Part shown: positions 27,408 through 34,256 of the stretch, piece by piece
Layout: the number at the start of each line of letters is the position of its first letter
Position numbering within the stretch: the stretch's first letter is position 1
Position numbers and translations under genes: made by a program
Notes under the pieces: model-generated
Databases searched by the model: none
What the model saw: only the letters and a program-made list of their open reading frames with translations
Told to the model about the DNA's origin: nothing
Assembly (NCBI GenBank): GCA_024761205.1
Contig: JAMASS010000019.1
Span: 1 to 64,000, forward strand
DNA: 64,000 nucleotides
Origin: Limisphaerales bacterium
GTDB taxonomy: Bacteria; Verrucomicrobiota; Verrucomicrobiia; Limisphaerales; AAA164-E04
Reading direction: 5' to 3'

Positions 27408-29693
27408 ATGGCAATTTTTGATCTTTCTAAGTTCTCGGCGCGACTTAAGGAGTTCGACGCGCTACGTGACAGGGATACGGTAAAAACCGGCATCGTTGAC
27501 TGCATTCGGCCAGAATACGCGAATGAATGGCCGTTGCAGTTGCTCCCGTCAGTTCGTGATGCGTTAACCGGTTCTGGCATCTCGCGTCCCTACCGGCATC
27601 AAGTCGATGCGATCGTCAAATCGCTGAGCGGCGCCGACGTAGTCATGGAATCGCCTACTGCCAGCGGGAAAACGCTGGCGTTCGCTGCCCCCATGCTTGA
27701 TTCACTGGTGAGAAATAAAGGCTCTCATGCGCTGATGATTTACCCAAGGAAGTCGCTGGCTTTTGATCAAAGGATGCAAATCCTGCCACTCTGCAAGCCG
27801 CTTTCCATCGAATCTTGGCCATATGATGGTGATACGGACAAAGAGCACAAAAAGGTTATCCGCACACAACCTCCCGACATTCTGTTGACCAACCCTGAGT
27901 ATCTGAACGATTCCTTCCTAGGTCATCGCGAAAAGTGGGATGATTTTCTGCGCAACCTGCGCTACGTCGTCATTGATGAAATGCATGAGTACCGCGGATT
28001 TTTCGGCAGCAACATGGCCCTCCTGCTACGCCGGTTCTTTCTGTATTTGAACCGCATTGGCGCTGAGCCGCAGGTGTTTCTATCAACGGCAACTTGCGCT
28101 AATCCCCAAGAGCACGCCAAAGCGCTTATTGGCCGCGACGTTGCGGTTGTGTCTGCCCGAAACGCTCTGCGGCCAAAGCGGCATTTTATGTTTATCCAGC
28201 CGGAGATTCCTGATTACCGATACTGGGAATTTTTGCGGGTGCGCGTTGAGAAAGCGTCACTGGCAACCCTTGCCGAAGGGCTGCAAACGCTGGTGTTCTG
28301 CCCCACCAAACGCTTCCTCGAAGAGGCTTTCGGCAAGTGTCAAGGTAAAGCAGAGGAATATGGGCTAGACCCCGAGCAGATTTCGGCATTTCACGCCGAT
28401 CTGAAAGAAGATGACCGACAGGATATACAACAGAAAATCAAATCGGGTAGCCTTCGCGTCATCTTCACAACCAACGCACTGGAATTGGGGCTCGATATCG
28501 GCGGGCTGGATGCCGTCATCCTGGCAGGATTTCCAACTAGCGTTATGTCAGCATGGCAGCAAATTGGGCGCGCCGGACGTGGTTGGGATAAGGATGCCCT
28601 GGTGCTGTTCTATGCAATGAACGACCCGATTGACCGCTTCTTTGTCGGCAATCTGGATGCTTTTCTGCACAAACCATTTGACCAACTGGTCATTGACCCC
28701 GACAACGAAAAATTGATTGACAACCACCTGGCCTCGCTCATTCAGGAGACGGGGGGTGAGTTCCGTCCTGACGACAAGCCGATACTCGGCAGTGCGTTTT
28801 ATGATGCCGCCATAAAGGATGGAGGAAAGCCGCCGAAAGGCTACCGCCCGCAGCCCCAGCTGAAGATGCGCGGCGGTACCGGGCAATCCTTCGAATTGCG
28901 GTTGGGAAGAAAGGAAAACGATCGCATCGGCCGCATTTCCGCAGAGCGGAGATTCAGGGAAGCCTACCTCGGCGCCAGATTTACCTTTTTCGGGCGGCGC
29001 TATCGGGTGCGCTCTCACGAGACGGGCGCTGTGGTTCTCGAAGATGCCGACCCCAACTTGAGGACGGAACCTGGTTTTTACACCGTGCTGAACACATCAC
29101 CATCGAAGATTTTCGACGGTTTCAGCTATGGCAATGACGACATTGCGGTCTACTGCGGTGCCGTGAACGTAGTGACCAACTTCACCGGATATAAGCTCGT
29201 GAACGAGCGAACCGGGGACGTCGTCGAAGAAACTCGCGGCGCGGCGGAGGCACATTACCAAAATGAATTGCACGCTTTCTGGATCGACGTTCCGGAAAGC
29301 GATGCAGTCAACGCCGGGATTGGCGCGGTGGAACATATGATTCGCGTCGGCGCGATGTTCGTGATTCCGGCAGATCGGTTTGACACCAGCACCTTTTCCA
29401 AAGCCAAAGGCGAACCGGCGGCTTACTATTACGAAAATTATTCCGGCGGCATTGGCGTTGCCAAAAAGTTGTTCGAGGTGTGGAAAACCACCCTGCAAAA
29501 GGGCATGGAAATCGCCAAGGCTTGTAGTTGTCGTTCGGGATGCCAAAACTGCATTGAACCGGCCAAGTCACATAACATCAGCAATGCCGAGATTAACAAA
29601 ACAAGCGGCATTGAATTGGCTCAGACGTTATTGTCGGCAGCGGAAGAGGGCCCGAACCGCAAATTCCGCAATGGGCGCATGGTGCCAGTTTGA
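27408..29693 (+). CDS. DEAD/DEAH-box helicase with C-terminal DUF1998 Zn cluster (MrfA/YprA-like)
   Basis: 761 residues, close to the ~750 of MrfA/YprA. Helicase motifs are clear: SPTASGKTLAF (Walker A, about residue 81), the box VVIDEMHEYRG (DEMH, about 189), and QQIGRAGRGWDKDAL (motif VI, about 383). The C-terminus carries the Cys cluster CSCRSGCQNCIEP (about 705-718), diagnostic of DUF1998. MrfA-type proteins act in mitomycin-lesion repair, and DUF1998 helicases also occur in defence systems such as DISARM-like or Hma-like clusters. A methylase that could be a partner lies 14 kb away (43408), not adjacent. The start is ATG at 27408. Confidence 0.9.
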   Translation: MAIFDLSKFSARLKEFDALRDRDTVKTGIVDCIRPEYANEWPLQLLPSVRDALTGSGISRPYRHQVDAIVKSLSGADVVMESPTASGKTLAFAAPMLDSLVRNKGSHALMIYPRKSLAFDQRMQILPLCKPLSIESWPYDGDTDKEHKKVIRTQPPDILLTNPEYLNDSFLGHREKWDDFLRNLRYVVIDEMHEYRGFFGSNMALLLRRFFLYLNRIGAEPQVFLSTATCANPQEHAKALIGRDVAVVSARNALRPKRHFMFIQPEIPDYRYWEFLRVRVEKASLATLAEGLQTLVFCPTKRFLEEAFGKCQGKAEEYGLDPEQISAFHADLKEDDRQDIQQKIKSGSLRVIFTTNALELGLDIGGLDAVILAGFPTSVMSAWQQIGRAGRGWDKDALVLFYAMNDPIDRFFVGNLDAFLHKPFDQLVIDPDNEKLIDNHLASLIQETGGEFRPDDKPILGSAFYDAAIKDGGKPPKGYRPQPQLKMRGGTGQSFELRLGRKENDRIGRISAERRFREAYLGARFTFFGRRYRVRSHETGAVVLEDADPNLRTEPGFYTVLNTSPSKIFDGFSYGNDDIAVYCGAVNVVTNFTGYKLVNERTGDVVEETRGAAEAHYQNELHAFWIDVPESDAVNAGIGAVEHMIRVGAMFVIPADRFDTSTFSKAKGEPAAYYYENYSGGIGVAKKLFEVWKTTLQKGMEIAKACSCRSGCQNCIEPAKSHNISNAEINKTSGIELAQTLLSAAEEGPNRKFRNGRMVPV

Positions 29694-30379
29694 ATACGGT
29701 AGGTTGGCGGATGATGCAGCAGAGCGGAAGCACGCGCGAGAATCAACGGCGCGACGTTGTTAGCTTGTGGACAGCCCTTGGTCGTTTCGCCAATATGCAC
29801 AAGAGTGGCGCATGGGGCAGCAGGTTATTCCCCGGAGTTGCTAGTCGTGCCGATGACCTCGCCTTTATCAAAGGCGGTCCACGGCTCGAGCGGAGCCTAT
29901 GGAGGCGCTTTGCTCAAAATCCACACGGGGATCGGCCCCGTTCGTAGTGAGCCAACCTAGGCACCGAGAACGCCGATTTGCCAAGTTTTCTCACACTAGG
30001 CCACCCGCATCGGCAAACACAATCAGTCTGTCAAAGAAATCAAATCGCGATTGAAAACCTCAACAACCAACATGTCACACGGACAACTCGACGCGTCCAA
30101 CTCAATTTTCTTCGTCAAATCAATCAACAACAACTAACACACACCGGGCCCGCACCCGAACTAGCCGCCCGTTCGGAAGCCTTTGATTTAAAGCCCACCA
30201 AATGCAAGCCAGAGCACCCGGCGACATCATGCTTAGTGCTGAAACAGCCGCACCCGCAAACAAGCCCAAAGAGTCGTTTCAACAAGTGCCGCATGAAGCC
30301 TCTATCCTCAATTTCAACTAACGAAAAATCTCAGAGCTATGATCCCGCAACCAAGATTTGGATTTAGCCAAGTTGTTGA
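29694..30379. other. Gene-free region before the small-membrane-protein block
   Basis: No recognisable gene. Short open frames (for example 29757-29960 and 29978-30367) have no signal, domain or ribosome-binding support. Confidence 0.5.
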
Positions 30380-31015
30380 TCATAATGCTTCAGGCGGTTG
30401 CTTCTGCGACGGCGGGCGGAAGGTGCGGGCGTCGATGCGCTGCGGGATGTTCTCCGTGGCCAGCTCGAATCCCGGGTCTCCACAAAGATAGTTATCAATC
30501 TCTATTATGCAGTCGTCGTTGCGCAAGCCCTTGTCCGAAACGCCCTCCCATACATAAAGGCCATCACCGCCGACAGGCCAGTAGATGATCGGCCAGTAAC
30601 CTAACGATGTTATATCGGGATCGCCTCCAGCCAGGTTCACTCGCTCTTCGAATTCCACCCAGGTCTCAGTGAGATACCAGTAAATCATGGCATCACTACG
30701 ATGTTTGTTGTGACTTATTTCAGAGAAGGGATCCCGGTCCGGGGTCATGTCGTTGCGCCGTCCGTCTATCACGGCGTTGAGGGCGTTGAACGCCGGGCAC
30801 GCCCAGAGTTCGGCATCCAAATGAAAAACCCCGAAACCGATGACTTTCTCGTCTTTCGAGTAGATCGTCCCAACCATTAAATGACTCTTAAGGACATATA
30901 CTCGCTCCCGATAGTAGAACTCGTATTTGTCCGGGGGATACGGAACAGAAGCCGCCTTCATCCGCCGGGAGGACGGGTCGTAAAAGGTTGCCAAAACCGA
31001 GTATTCATCCGCCAT
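30380..31015 (-). CDS. Hypothetical protein of unknown function
   Basis: 211 residues from ATG at 31015 (MADEYSVLATFYDPSSRRMK). The ATG is preceded by a GGAG-type ribosome-binding site (AAAGGAGAGACG). The longer upstream frame is rejected because it reads through the preceding ORF. No membrane segments. The protein is rich in aromatic and charged residues (KYEFYYRERVYVLKSHL, DAMIYWYLTETWVEFEERV). I recognise no family. It follows the methyltransferase and a 39-residue ORF with tight spacing, which implies one operon. Confidence 0.65.
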   Translation of the reverse strand: MADEYSVLATFYDPSSRRMKAASVPYPPDKYEFYYRERVYVLKSHLMVGTIYSKDEKVIGFGVFHLDAELWACPAFNALNAVIDGRRNDMTPDRDPFSEISHNKHRSDAMIYWYLTETWVEFEERVNLAGGDPDITSLGYWPIIYWPVGGDGLYVWEGVSDKGLRNDDCIIEIDNYLCGDPGFELATENIPQRIDARTFRPPSQKQPPEAL

Positions 31016-31029
31016 CGTCTCTCCTTTGC

Positions 31030-31149
31030 TTACGGCGAGAGGGCTTCCCAGACGTAGCCCCAGACGGGGAAGTGCACCCCCGTCAATTTGGCGCAGGCCC
31101 AGGCCAGGGTCTGCGCCCCGAACTCCTGATTGATTCGAACGGCGTTCAT
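31030..31149 (-). CDS. Possible 39-residue small protein
   Basis: ATG at 31149 starts 6 nt after the methyltransferase stop codon, and the frame ends 14 nt before the next gene, with a ribosome-binding site between. The product starts MNAVRINQEFGAQTLAWAC and ends VWEALSP. Dense packing of three genes on the same strand supports reality, but no homologue is known to me. Confidence 0.4.
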   Translation of the reverse strand: MNAVRINQEFGAQTLAWACAKLTGVHFPVWGYVWEALSP

Positions 31150-31155
31150 GAAGTT

Positions 31156-31857
31156 TCAGGCGGGGCGCGACAAACGAGCGGGAACGCCCCGCACATCCTT
31201 GACCGCCAAAAGATTGAACGCATGGCGGCAACGCACATCCGCCCGCAACCCCCACGCCAAAGCCGCGTCTAACACCGCCACGCCCGAAAAACGCCACCGA
31301 AACTCACCGGCGTAACCATGTAAATACTTCAGCCCCGTCGTGCCGAACACCTCGTAGCCCAACCCCATGAAATCATGCGCAAACCAGCCCGACAAATGCC
31401 GCTGATGTTCATTGCCAAATTCCGGACCCTGCGGCACAAAACCATTCAGCGTTTCCAGCAACACGAACCGCCGCGTAATCGCCTCGCATTGTTCCAGCAA
31501 CGCGAACCCCTGCCGCTTGGGCAAATGTTCAATCACCCCATACAACGTCACCAAATCAAACGGCTCCCCGCCCAACCGCGCCACAATCTCAGCCGGTTCG
31601 ACGGCCAGCACATCCGCCGCCAGATACGCATCATGCAGCCCCCGCGCCTTCGCCCGCGCCACCGCCGCTTCGCACACATCCACTCCCGCCGTCCAAACTC
31701 CCGGTCGGAACCCGCTCAAATGAGACCATTCCCCACAACCGACATCCAGAGCGCGGGCGACCTCCCCGCTCGCAATCAGCCGCGCGGTATGCTCCCGCGC
31801 TGCGGGCAAACCAAACACCCGCTTCAACCAGTGGCGCATCCCAAAGCGTTCTTTCAT
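31156..31857 (-). CDS. Class I SAM-dependent methyltransferase
   Basis: 233 residues from ATG at 31857 (MKERFGMRHWLKRVFGLPAA); an earlier ATG at 31899 is less likely. Motif I ALDVGCGEWSHLSGF, motif II-like WTAGVDVCEAAVARAKARG, and FDLVTLYGVIEHLPKR (post-I/motif IV) define the Rossmann methyltransferase fold. Residues near QRHLSGWFAHDFMGLGYEVF suggest a small-molecule or sugar methylase, but substrate cannot be told. It begins the downstream half of the minus-strand block. Confidence 0.8.
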   Translation of the reverse strand: MKERFGMRHWLKRVFGLPAAREHTARLIASGEVARALDVGCGEWSHLSGFRPGVWTAGVDVCEAAVARAKARGLHDAYLAADVLAVEPAEIVARLGGEPFDLVTLYGVIEHLPKRQGFALLEQCEAITRRFVLLETLNGFVPQGPEFGNEHQRHLSGWFAHDFMGLGYEVFGTTGLKYLHGYAGEFRWRFSGVAVLDAALAWGLRADVRCRHAFNLLAVKDVRGVPARLSRPA

Positions 31858-31954
31858 GGCCGTAAAGGTAACGCCTCCGCACCATGATCCCGAACCCAAT
31901 TCTTGGATTCAGTCAGTGCTGCAGCGGACGGAAGGCGCGGACGTTTGCCGCAAG

Positions 31955-32260
31955 TCAGCGGAGTGTATCGAGTCTGAGTCCAAAGATCACGAGACATAAA
32001 CCAATCCAAAGATAAACCAGGATTCTTTGCCATCGGCTCCCCGACCAAACGACAACAGGGAAAAGCATTGCCAGGGTGATTGCGAAAAAAGCGGCAAATG
32101 CGTAGTTCTCGACGGCATCGAAGTTTTTATACACTAGGGGAAGTATTTATATCCATAGCACCATGATGGGCAGAGACACTGCATACGCCATAACAAGCCG
32201 CCAATTGGCGGTGCGGAATGGTCTGCTGAAACATTGCTTTTTCCAAGGTTGTTTGCTCAT
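31955..32260 (-). pseudogene. Small membrane protein of array, type A copy 3, with nonsense codon
   Basis: From ATG at 32260 the product starts MSKQPWKKQCFSRPFRTANW and reaches the first membrane segment, then a TAA at 32147-32149. Reading past it continues ILPLVYKNFDAVENYAFAAF and a second membrane segment (LFPVVVWSGSRWQRILVYL) to a stop at 31955. The PVVVW-xxxRWQ motif matches the other array members. One point stop makes it a recent pseudogene. It is the last member of the A-B-A-B-A array. Confidence 0.65.
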
Positions 32261-32281
32261 CGCAAGGTTTTCCTCATTAGT

Positions 32282-32335
32282 TTATTGTTTAGTTCTCCGG
32301 AGGTTCTTACACCCACAAATCTGCCAGCTTTTCAT
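32282..32335 (-). CDS. Mini-ORF 4 of array (17 residues)
   Basis: Product MKSWQICGCKNLRRTKQ, beginning about 20 bp after the poly-T of terminator R4 and ending about 22 bp before the next membrane-protein start. It shares the pattern M-x-S-aromatic-x-I-x-G-C-x-x-L-R-R with three other mini-ORFs and with the protease C-terminus. Translation is unproven. Confidence 0.4.
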   Translation of the reverse strand: MKSWQICGCKNLRRTKQ

Positions 32336-32351
32336 CCCGTCGGCAACAAAC

Positions 32352-32392
32352 AAAAAACCCGCCCCGTCCGCCAAAGGCAGAGCGAGGCGGGC
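32352..32392 (-). terminator. Rho-independent terminator R4
   Basis: On the minus strand a GC-rich stem-loop precedes TTTTTTG just after the type-B copy 2 gene. The stem differs in detail from the other copies but retains pairing. Confidence 0.6.
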
Positions 32393-32418
32393 GCAGCGGA
32401 AAAGGCGGTTGCTGCAGG

Positions 32419-32760
32419 TTATTGGGCGAGGTTCAATAAACCACGGACACTCACCCCGACAAGAAACAACAGGAACGCCACTCCCAACAGGGCCGGAACC
32501 CTTTGCCGCCAACTGCCCCACACCGCCACCGGAAGCAACATCAACGCACCTGAGAGCCACAGAAACATAAAGACCAAATCAAAGCATACCCTTACAAGTT
32601 CCATTGCGTTACCCATCAGTACGCCATAGATCATGCTAAGGGGCGGAACAACTATAAAGACAGCAGCAAATATAACAGTGCCCATAACGATCGTCAGTCC
32701 GCCCTTCAGCCGCTTGGTCAAAGCGGACTCATCCGGTATGAAGTAGCTTTTCAAGTTCAT
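32419..32760 (-). CDS. Small membrane protein of array, type B copy 2
   Basis: 113 residues (MNLKSYFIPDESALTKRLKG). Two or three hydrophobic helices; the LLPVAVWGSWRQRVPALLGV motif is shared with the other type B protein (33422-33757). No signal peptide, no known domain. The SYFIPDESALTKR start parallels HYFIPKQSALTKR of type B copy 1. Confidence 0.7.
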   Translation of the reverse strand: MNLKSYFIPDESALTKRLKGGLTIVMGTVIFAAVFIVVPPLSMIYGVLMGNAMELVRVCFDLVFMFLWLSGALMLLPVAVWGSWRQRVPALLGVAFLLFLVGVSVRGLLNLAQ

Positions 32761-32777
32761 GCTCGCACATCTTTTCG

Positions 32778-32843
32778 TCAGCGTCGTTCGTTGCGCCCGT
32801 CTCTCGTCAAATCTTCACAGCCGTAAATGTTAAAGCTATCCAT
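32778..32843 (-). CDS. Mini-ORF 3 of array (21 residues)
   Basis: Product MDSFNIYGCEDLTRDGRNER plus one Arg. It is located between terminator R3 and the type B copy 2 gene. It resembles the end of the secreted protease, where MDTWQIYGCEDLRRNGP occurs. Confidence 0.4.
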   Translation of the reverse strand: MDSFNIYGCEDLTRDGRNERR

Positions 32844-32859
32844 CCCGTCGGCAACAAAC

Positions 32860-32898
32860 AAAAAACCCGCTCCGTCCGCCAAAGGCGGGCGAAGCGGG
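32860..32898 (-). terminator. Rho-independent terminator R3
   Basis: Minus-strand stem formed by CGCCCGCC-TTT-GGCGGACGG flanked by CCCGCTT/AGCGGG, followed by TTTTTTG. The repeat unit 32819-32927 is nearly identical to R1. Confidence 0.7.
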
Positions 32899-32920
32899 CG
32901 CAGGGGAAAAGGCGGTTGGA

Positions 32921-33232
32921 TTAAATAGGTCCGAAGAAATACTCGATAATCATCACCAACAGCACCCCAAGGGGCAGGGCGGACAGCAACCAAGCCACAA
33001 CTTTTTGCCAAAGTTTTCCCCACACCATGACGGGAAGCATGACCATCGGAATGGTGAAAAACAAAACATCTAATATCACATCATAAAAGTCTCTCGGGCT
33101 GAGAGCGGGATTAGAAGCAAGTAATAGATAGCTTAGTAGCACCCAAGAGAAGCGCCATATCGGACGATTGAAGCGTCTCCCGATAAAACCAGCCTTGTCC
33201 AAGATTTTCACAGTTCTCTTCACCTCCTGCAT
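32921..33232 (-). CDS. Small membrane protein of array, type A copy 2
   Basis: 103 residues. A basic N-terminus (VKRTVKILDKAGFIGRRF), a first membrane segment (SWVLLSYLLLASNP), and a second pair of hydrophobic stretches ending VMVWGKLWQKVVAWLLSALP. The last stretch is almost identical to type A copy 1 (PVMVWGKLWQKVVAWLLSSL), so the duplication is recent in that part. Function unknown. Confidence 0.7.
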   Translation of the reverse strand: MQEVKRTVKILDKAGFIGRRFNRPIWRFSWVLLSYLLLASNPALSPRDFYDVILDVLFFTIPMVMLPVMVWGKLWQKVVAWLLSALPLGVLLVMIIEYFFGPI

Positions 33233-33251
33233 CAGTTGCCTCCGCTTTCGG

Positions 33252-33305
33252 TTATGGGCCGTTTCTTCTCAAGTCCTCGCAGCCGTAAATCTTAAAGCTA
33301 TCCAT
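33252..33305 (-). CDS. Mini-ORF 2 of array (17 residues)
   Basis: Product MDSFKIYGCEDLRRNGP, the same last 9 residues as the protease C-terminus. The DNA GGGCCGTTTCTTCTCAAGTC onward is identical over about 37 bp to the protease 3' end. Confidence 0.45.
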   Translation of the reverse strand: MDSFKIYGCEDLRRNGP

Positions 33306-33321
33306 CCCGTCGGCAACAAAC

Positions 33322-33362
33322 AAAAAACCCGCCCCGGAAATTCCGAGGCGGGCGAAGCGGGC
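33322..33362 (-). terminator. Rho-independent terminator R2
   Basis: Minus-strand stem with a different inner loop (CGGAATTTCCGG) from R1 and R3 but still paired (CCGCC/GGCGG), followed by TTTTTTG. The retained pairing despite sequence change supports a hairpin function. Confidence 0.6.
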
Positions 33363-33421
33363 GCAGAGGAAAAGGCGGTTGCCGCAAGGCAAGCCGTCAG
33401 CCGATGCCGCCTGACGCCCCG

Positions 33422-33757
33422 CTAACCTGCGGCACGGTCCAATAAATTAAGGACGACCATCAATAAAACAAACAACAAGAATCCCGCTCCTAGCAGTCCC
33501 GGAATCCTTTGCTTCCACCAGCTACTGCCCCACACAGCCAACGGAAGCAATATGACAGAGAGTGAGATCAACAAAACCGTAATGAAAAACCCGGCCAATG
33601 CCTCTACACGTTCCATTCCGGTAGTAGCAGGAACACATAATAGATAAAGAAGAATAGTTATGTAAGTGGCCACAAAGAGCCACTTGGCCACCTTCATCCG
33701 CTTGGTCAAAGCGGACTGCTTCGGTATGAAGTAGTGTCTGATTTTGTCTTTGTCCAT
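33422..33757 (-). CDS. Small membrane protein of array, type B copy 1
   Basis: 111 residues, starting MDKDKIRHYFIPKQSALTKR. Hydrophobic segments around WLFVATYITILLYLL and LLISLSVILLPLAVWG, then WWKQRIPGLLGAGFLLFVLL. The SALTKR element after an HYFIPKQ-type start is shared with type B copy 2. Function unknown. It lies between two terminator repeats. Confidence 0.75.
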   Translation of the reverse strand: MDKDKIRHYFIPKQSALTKRMKVAKWLFVATYITILLYLLCVPATTGMERVEALAGFFITVLLISLSVILLPLAVWGSSWWKQRIPGLLGAGFLLFVLLMVVLNLLDRAAG

Positions 33758-33781
33758 TTTCTCCGGTCCTTTCTCTCAGGG

Positions 33782-33835
33782 TCAGGGATCGGTCCGTCTC
33801 AGATCCCGGCAACCGTAAATGTTAAAGCTATCCAT
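33782..33835 (-). CDS. Mini-ORF 1 of array (17 residues)
   Basis: Product MDSFNIYGCRDLRRTDP. The stop codon lies about 24 bp upstream of the type B copy 1 start, which has a GGAGAAA ribosome-binding site. The pattern is the same as the other mini-ORFs. Confidence 0.4.
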   Translation of the reverse strand: MDSFNIYGCRDLRRTDP

Positions 33836-33851
33836 CCCGTCGGCAACAAAC

Positions 33852-33889
33852 AAAAACCCGCCCCGTCCGCCAAAGGCGGGCGAAGCGGG
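33852..33889 (-). terminator. Rho-independent terminator R1
   Basis: Minus-strand stem formed by CCCGCTTCGCCCGCC-TTT-GGCGGACGGGGCGGG, followed by TTTTTG. The repeat unit 33807-33916 shares over 90 bp with R3. Confidence 0.7.
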
Positions 33890-33911
33890 CGCAGGGGAAA
33901 AGGCGGTTGGA

Positions 33912-34232
33912 TTAAATAGTTCCGAAGAACAGTTTGAAATACGCGATAAGCATCACCAACATTACCCCAAATGACAGGGAGGACAGCAACCAAGCCACAA
34001 CTTTCTGCCAAAGTTTTCCCCACACCATGACGGGAAGTAAAAAAAGGGGAATAGCAAAAAAAACAACTGCCTCAACTATCCTTCGAAAAGATAGCCAAAG
34101 AGTGGGATGGTGATCCATTCCATCATCGGAAAAAAATACCGTGTAGAGATAAATTATCAGCGCGATTGCTATTCGCCAGCCTGTGCTTCTGAATTGCCTG
34201 CCACAGAAGTAATTTTTACAATCCGGTTTCAT
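33912..34232 (-). CDS. Small membrane protein of array, type A copy 1
   Basis: 106 residues: MKPDCKNYFCGRQFRSTGWR, then IAIALIIYLYTVFFS as the first membrane segment and VEAVVFFAIPLFLLPVMVWG plus LWQKVVAWLLSSLSFGVMLV as the second and third. It is the first gene after the protease, starting 24 bp beyond its stop with a GGAGG-type ribosome-binding site (AAGAGGAGGAAAGAAACC). Function unknown. Confidence 0.75.
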   Translation of the reverse strand: MKPDCKNYFCGRQFRSTGWRIAIALIIYLYTVFFSDDGMDHHPTLWLSFRRIVEAVVFFAIPLFLLPVMVWGKLWQKVVAWLLSSLSFGVMLVMLIAYFKLFFGTI

Positions 34233-34256
34233 TGGTTTCTTTCCTCCTCTTGACTT

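Noticed and set aside
30339-31945. Similar short sequences ATGATCCCG-ACC near 30339 and 31883
   Set aside because: They share only about 25 loosely matching bases; too weak to call a repeat or insertion boundary.
31955-34232. Integron cassette array with attC sites
   Set aside because: The repeats are terminators with mini-ORFs; no integrase, no paired GTTRRRY core sites, and the genes are paralogous.
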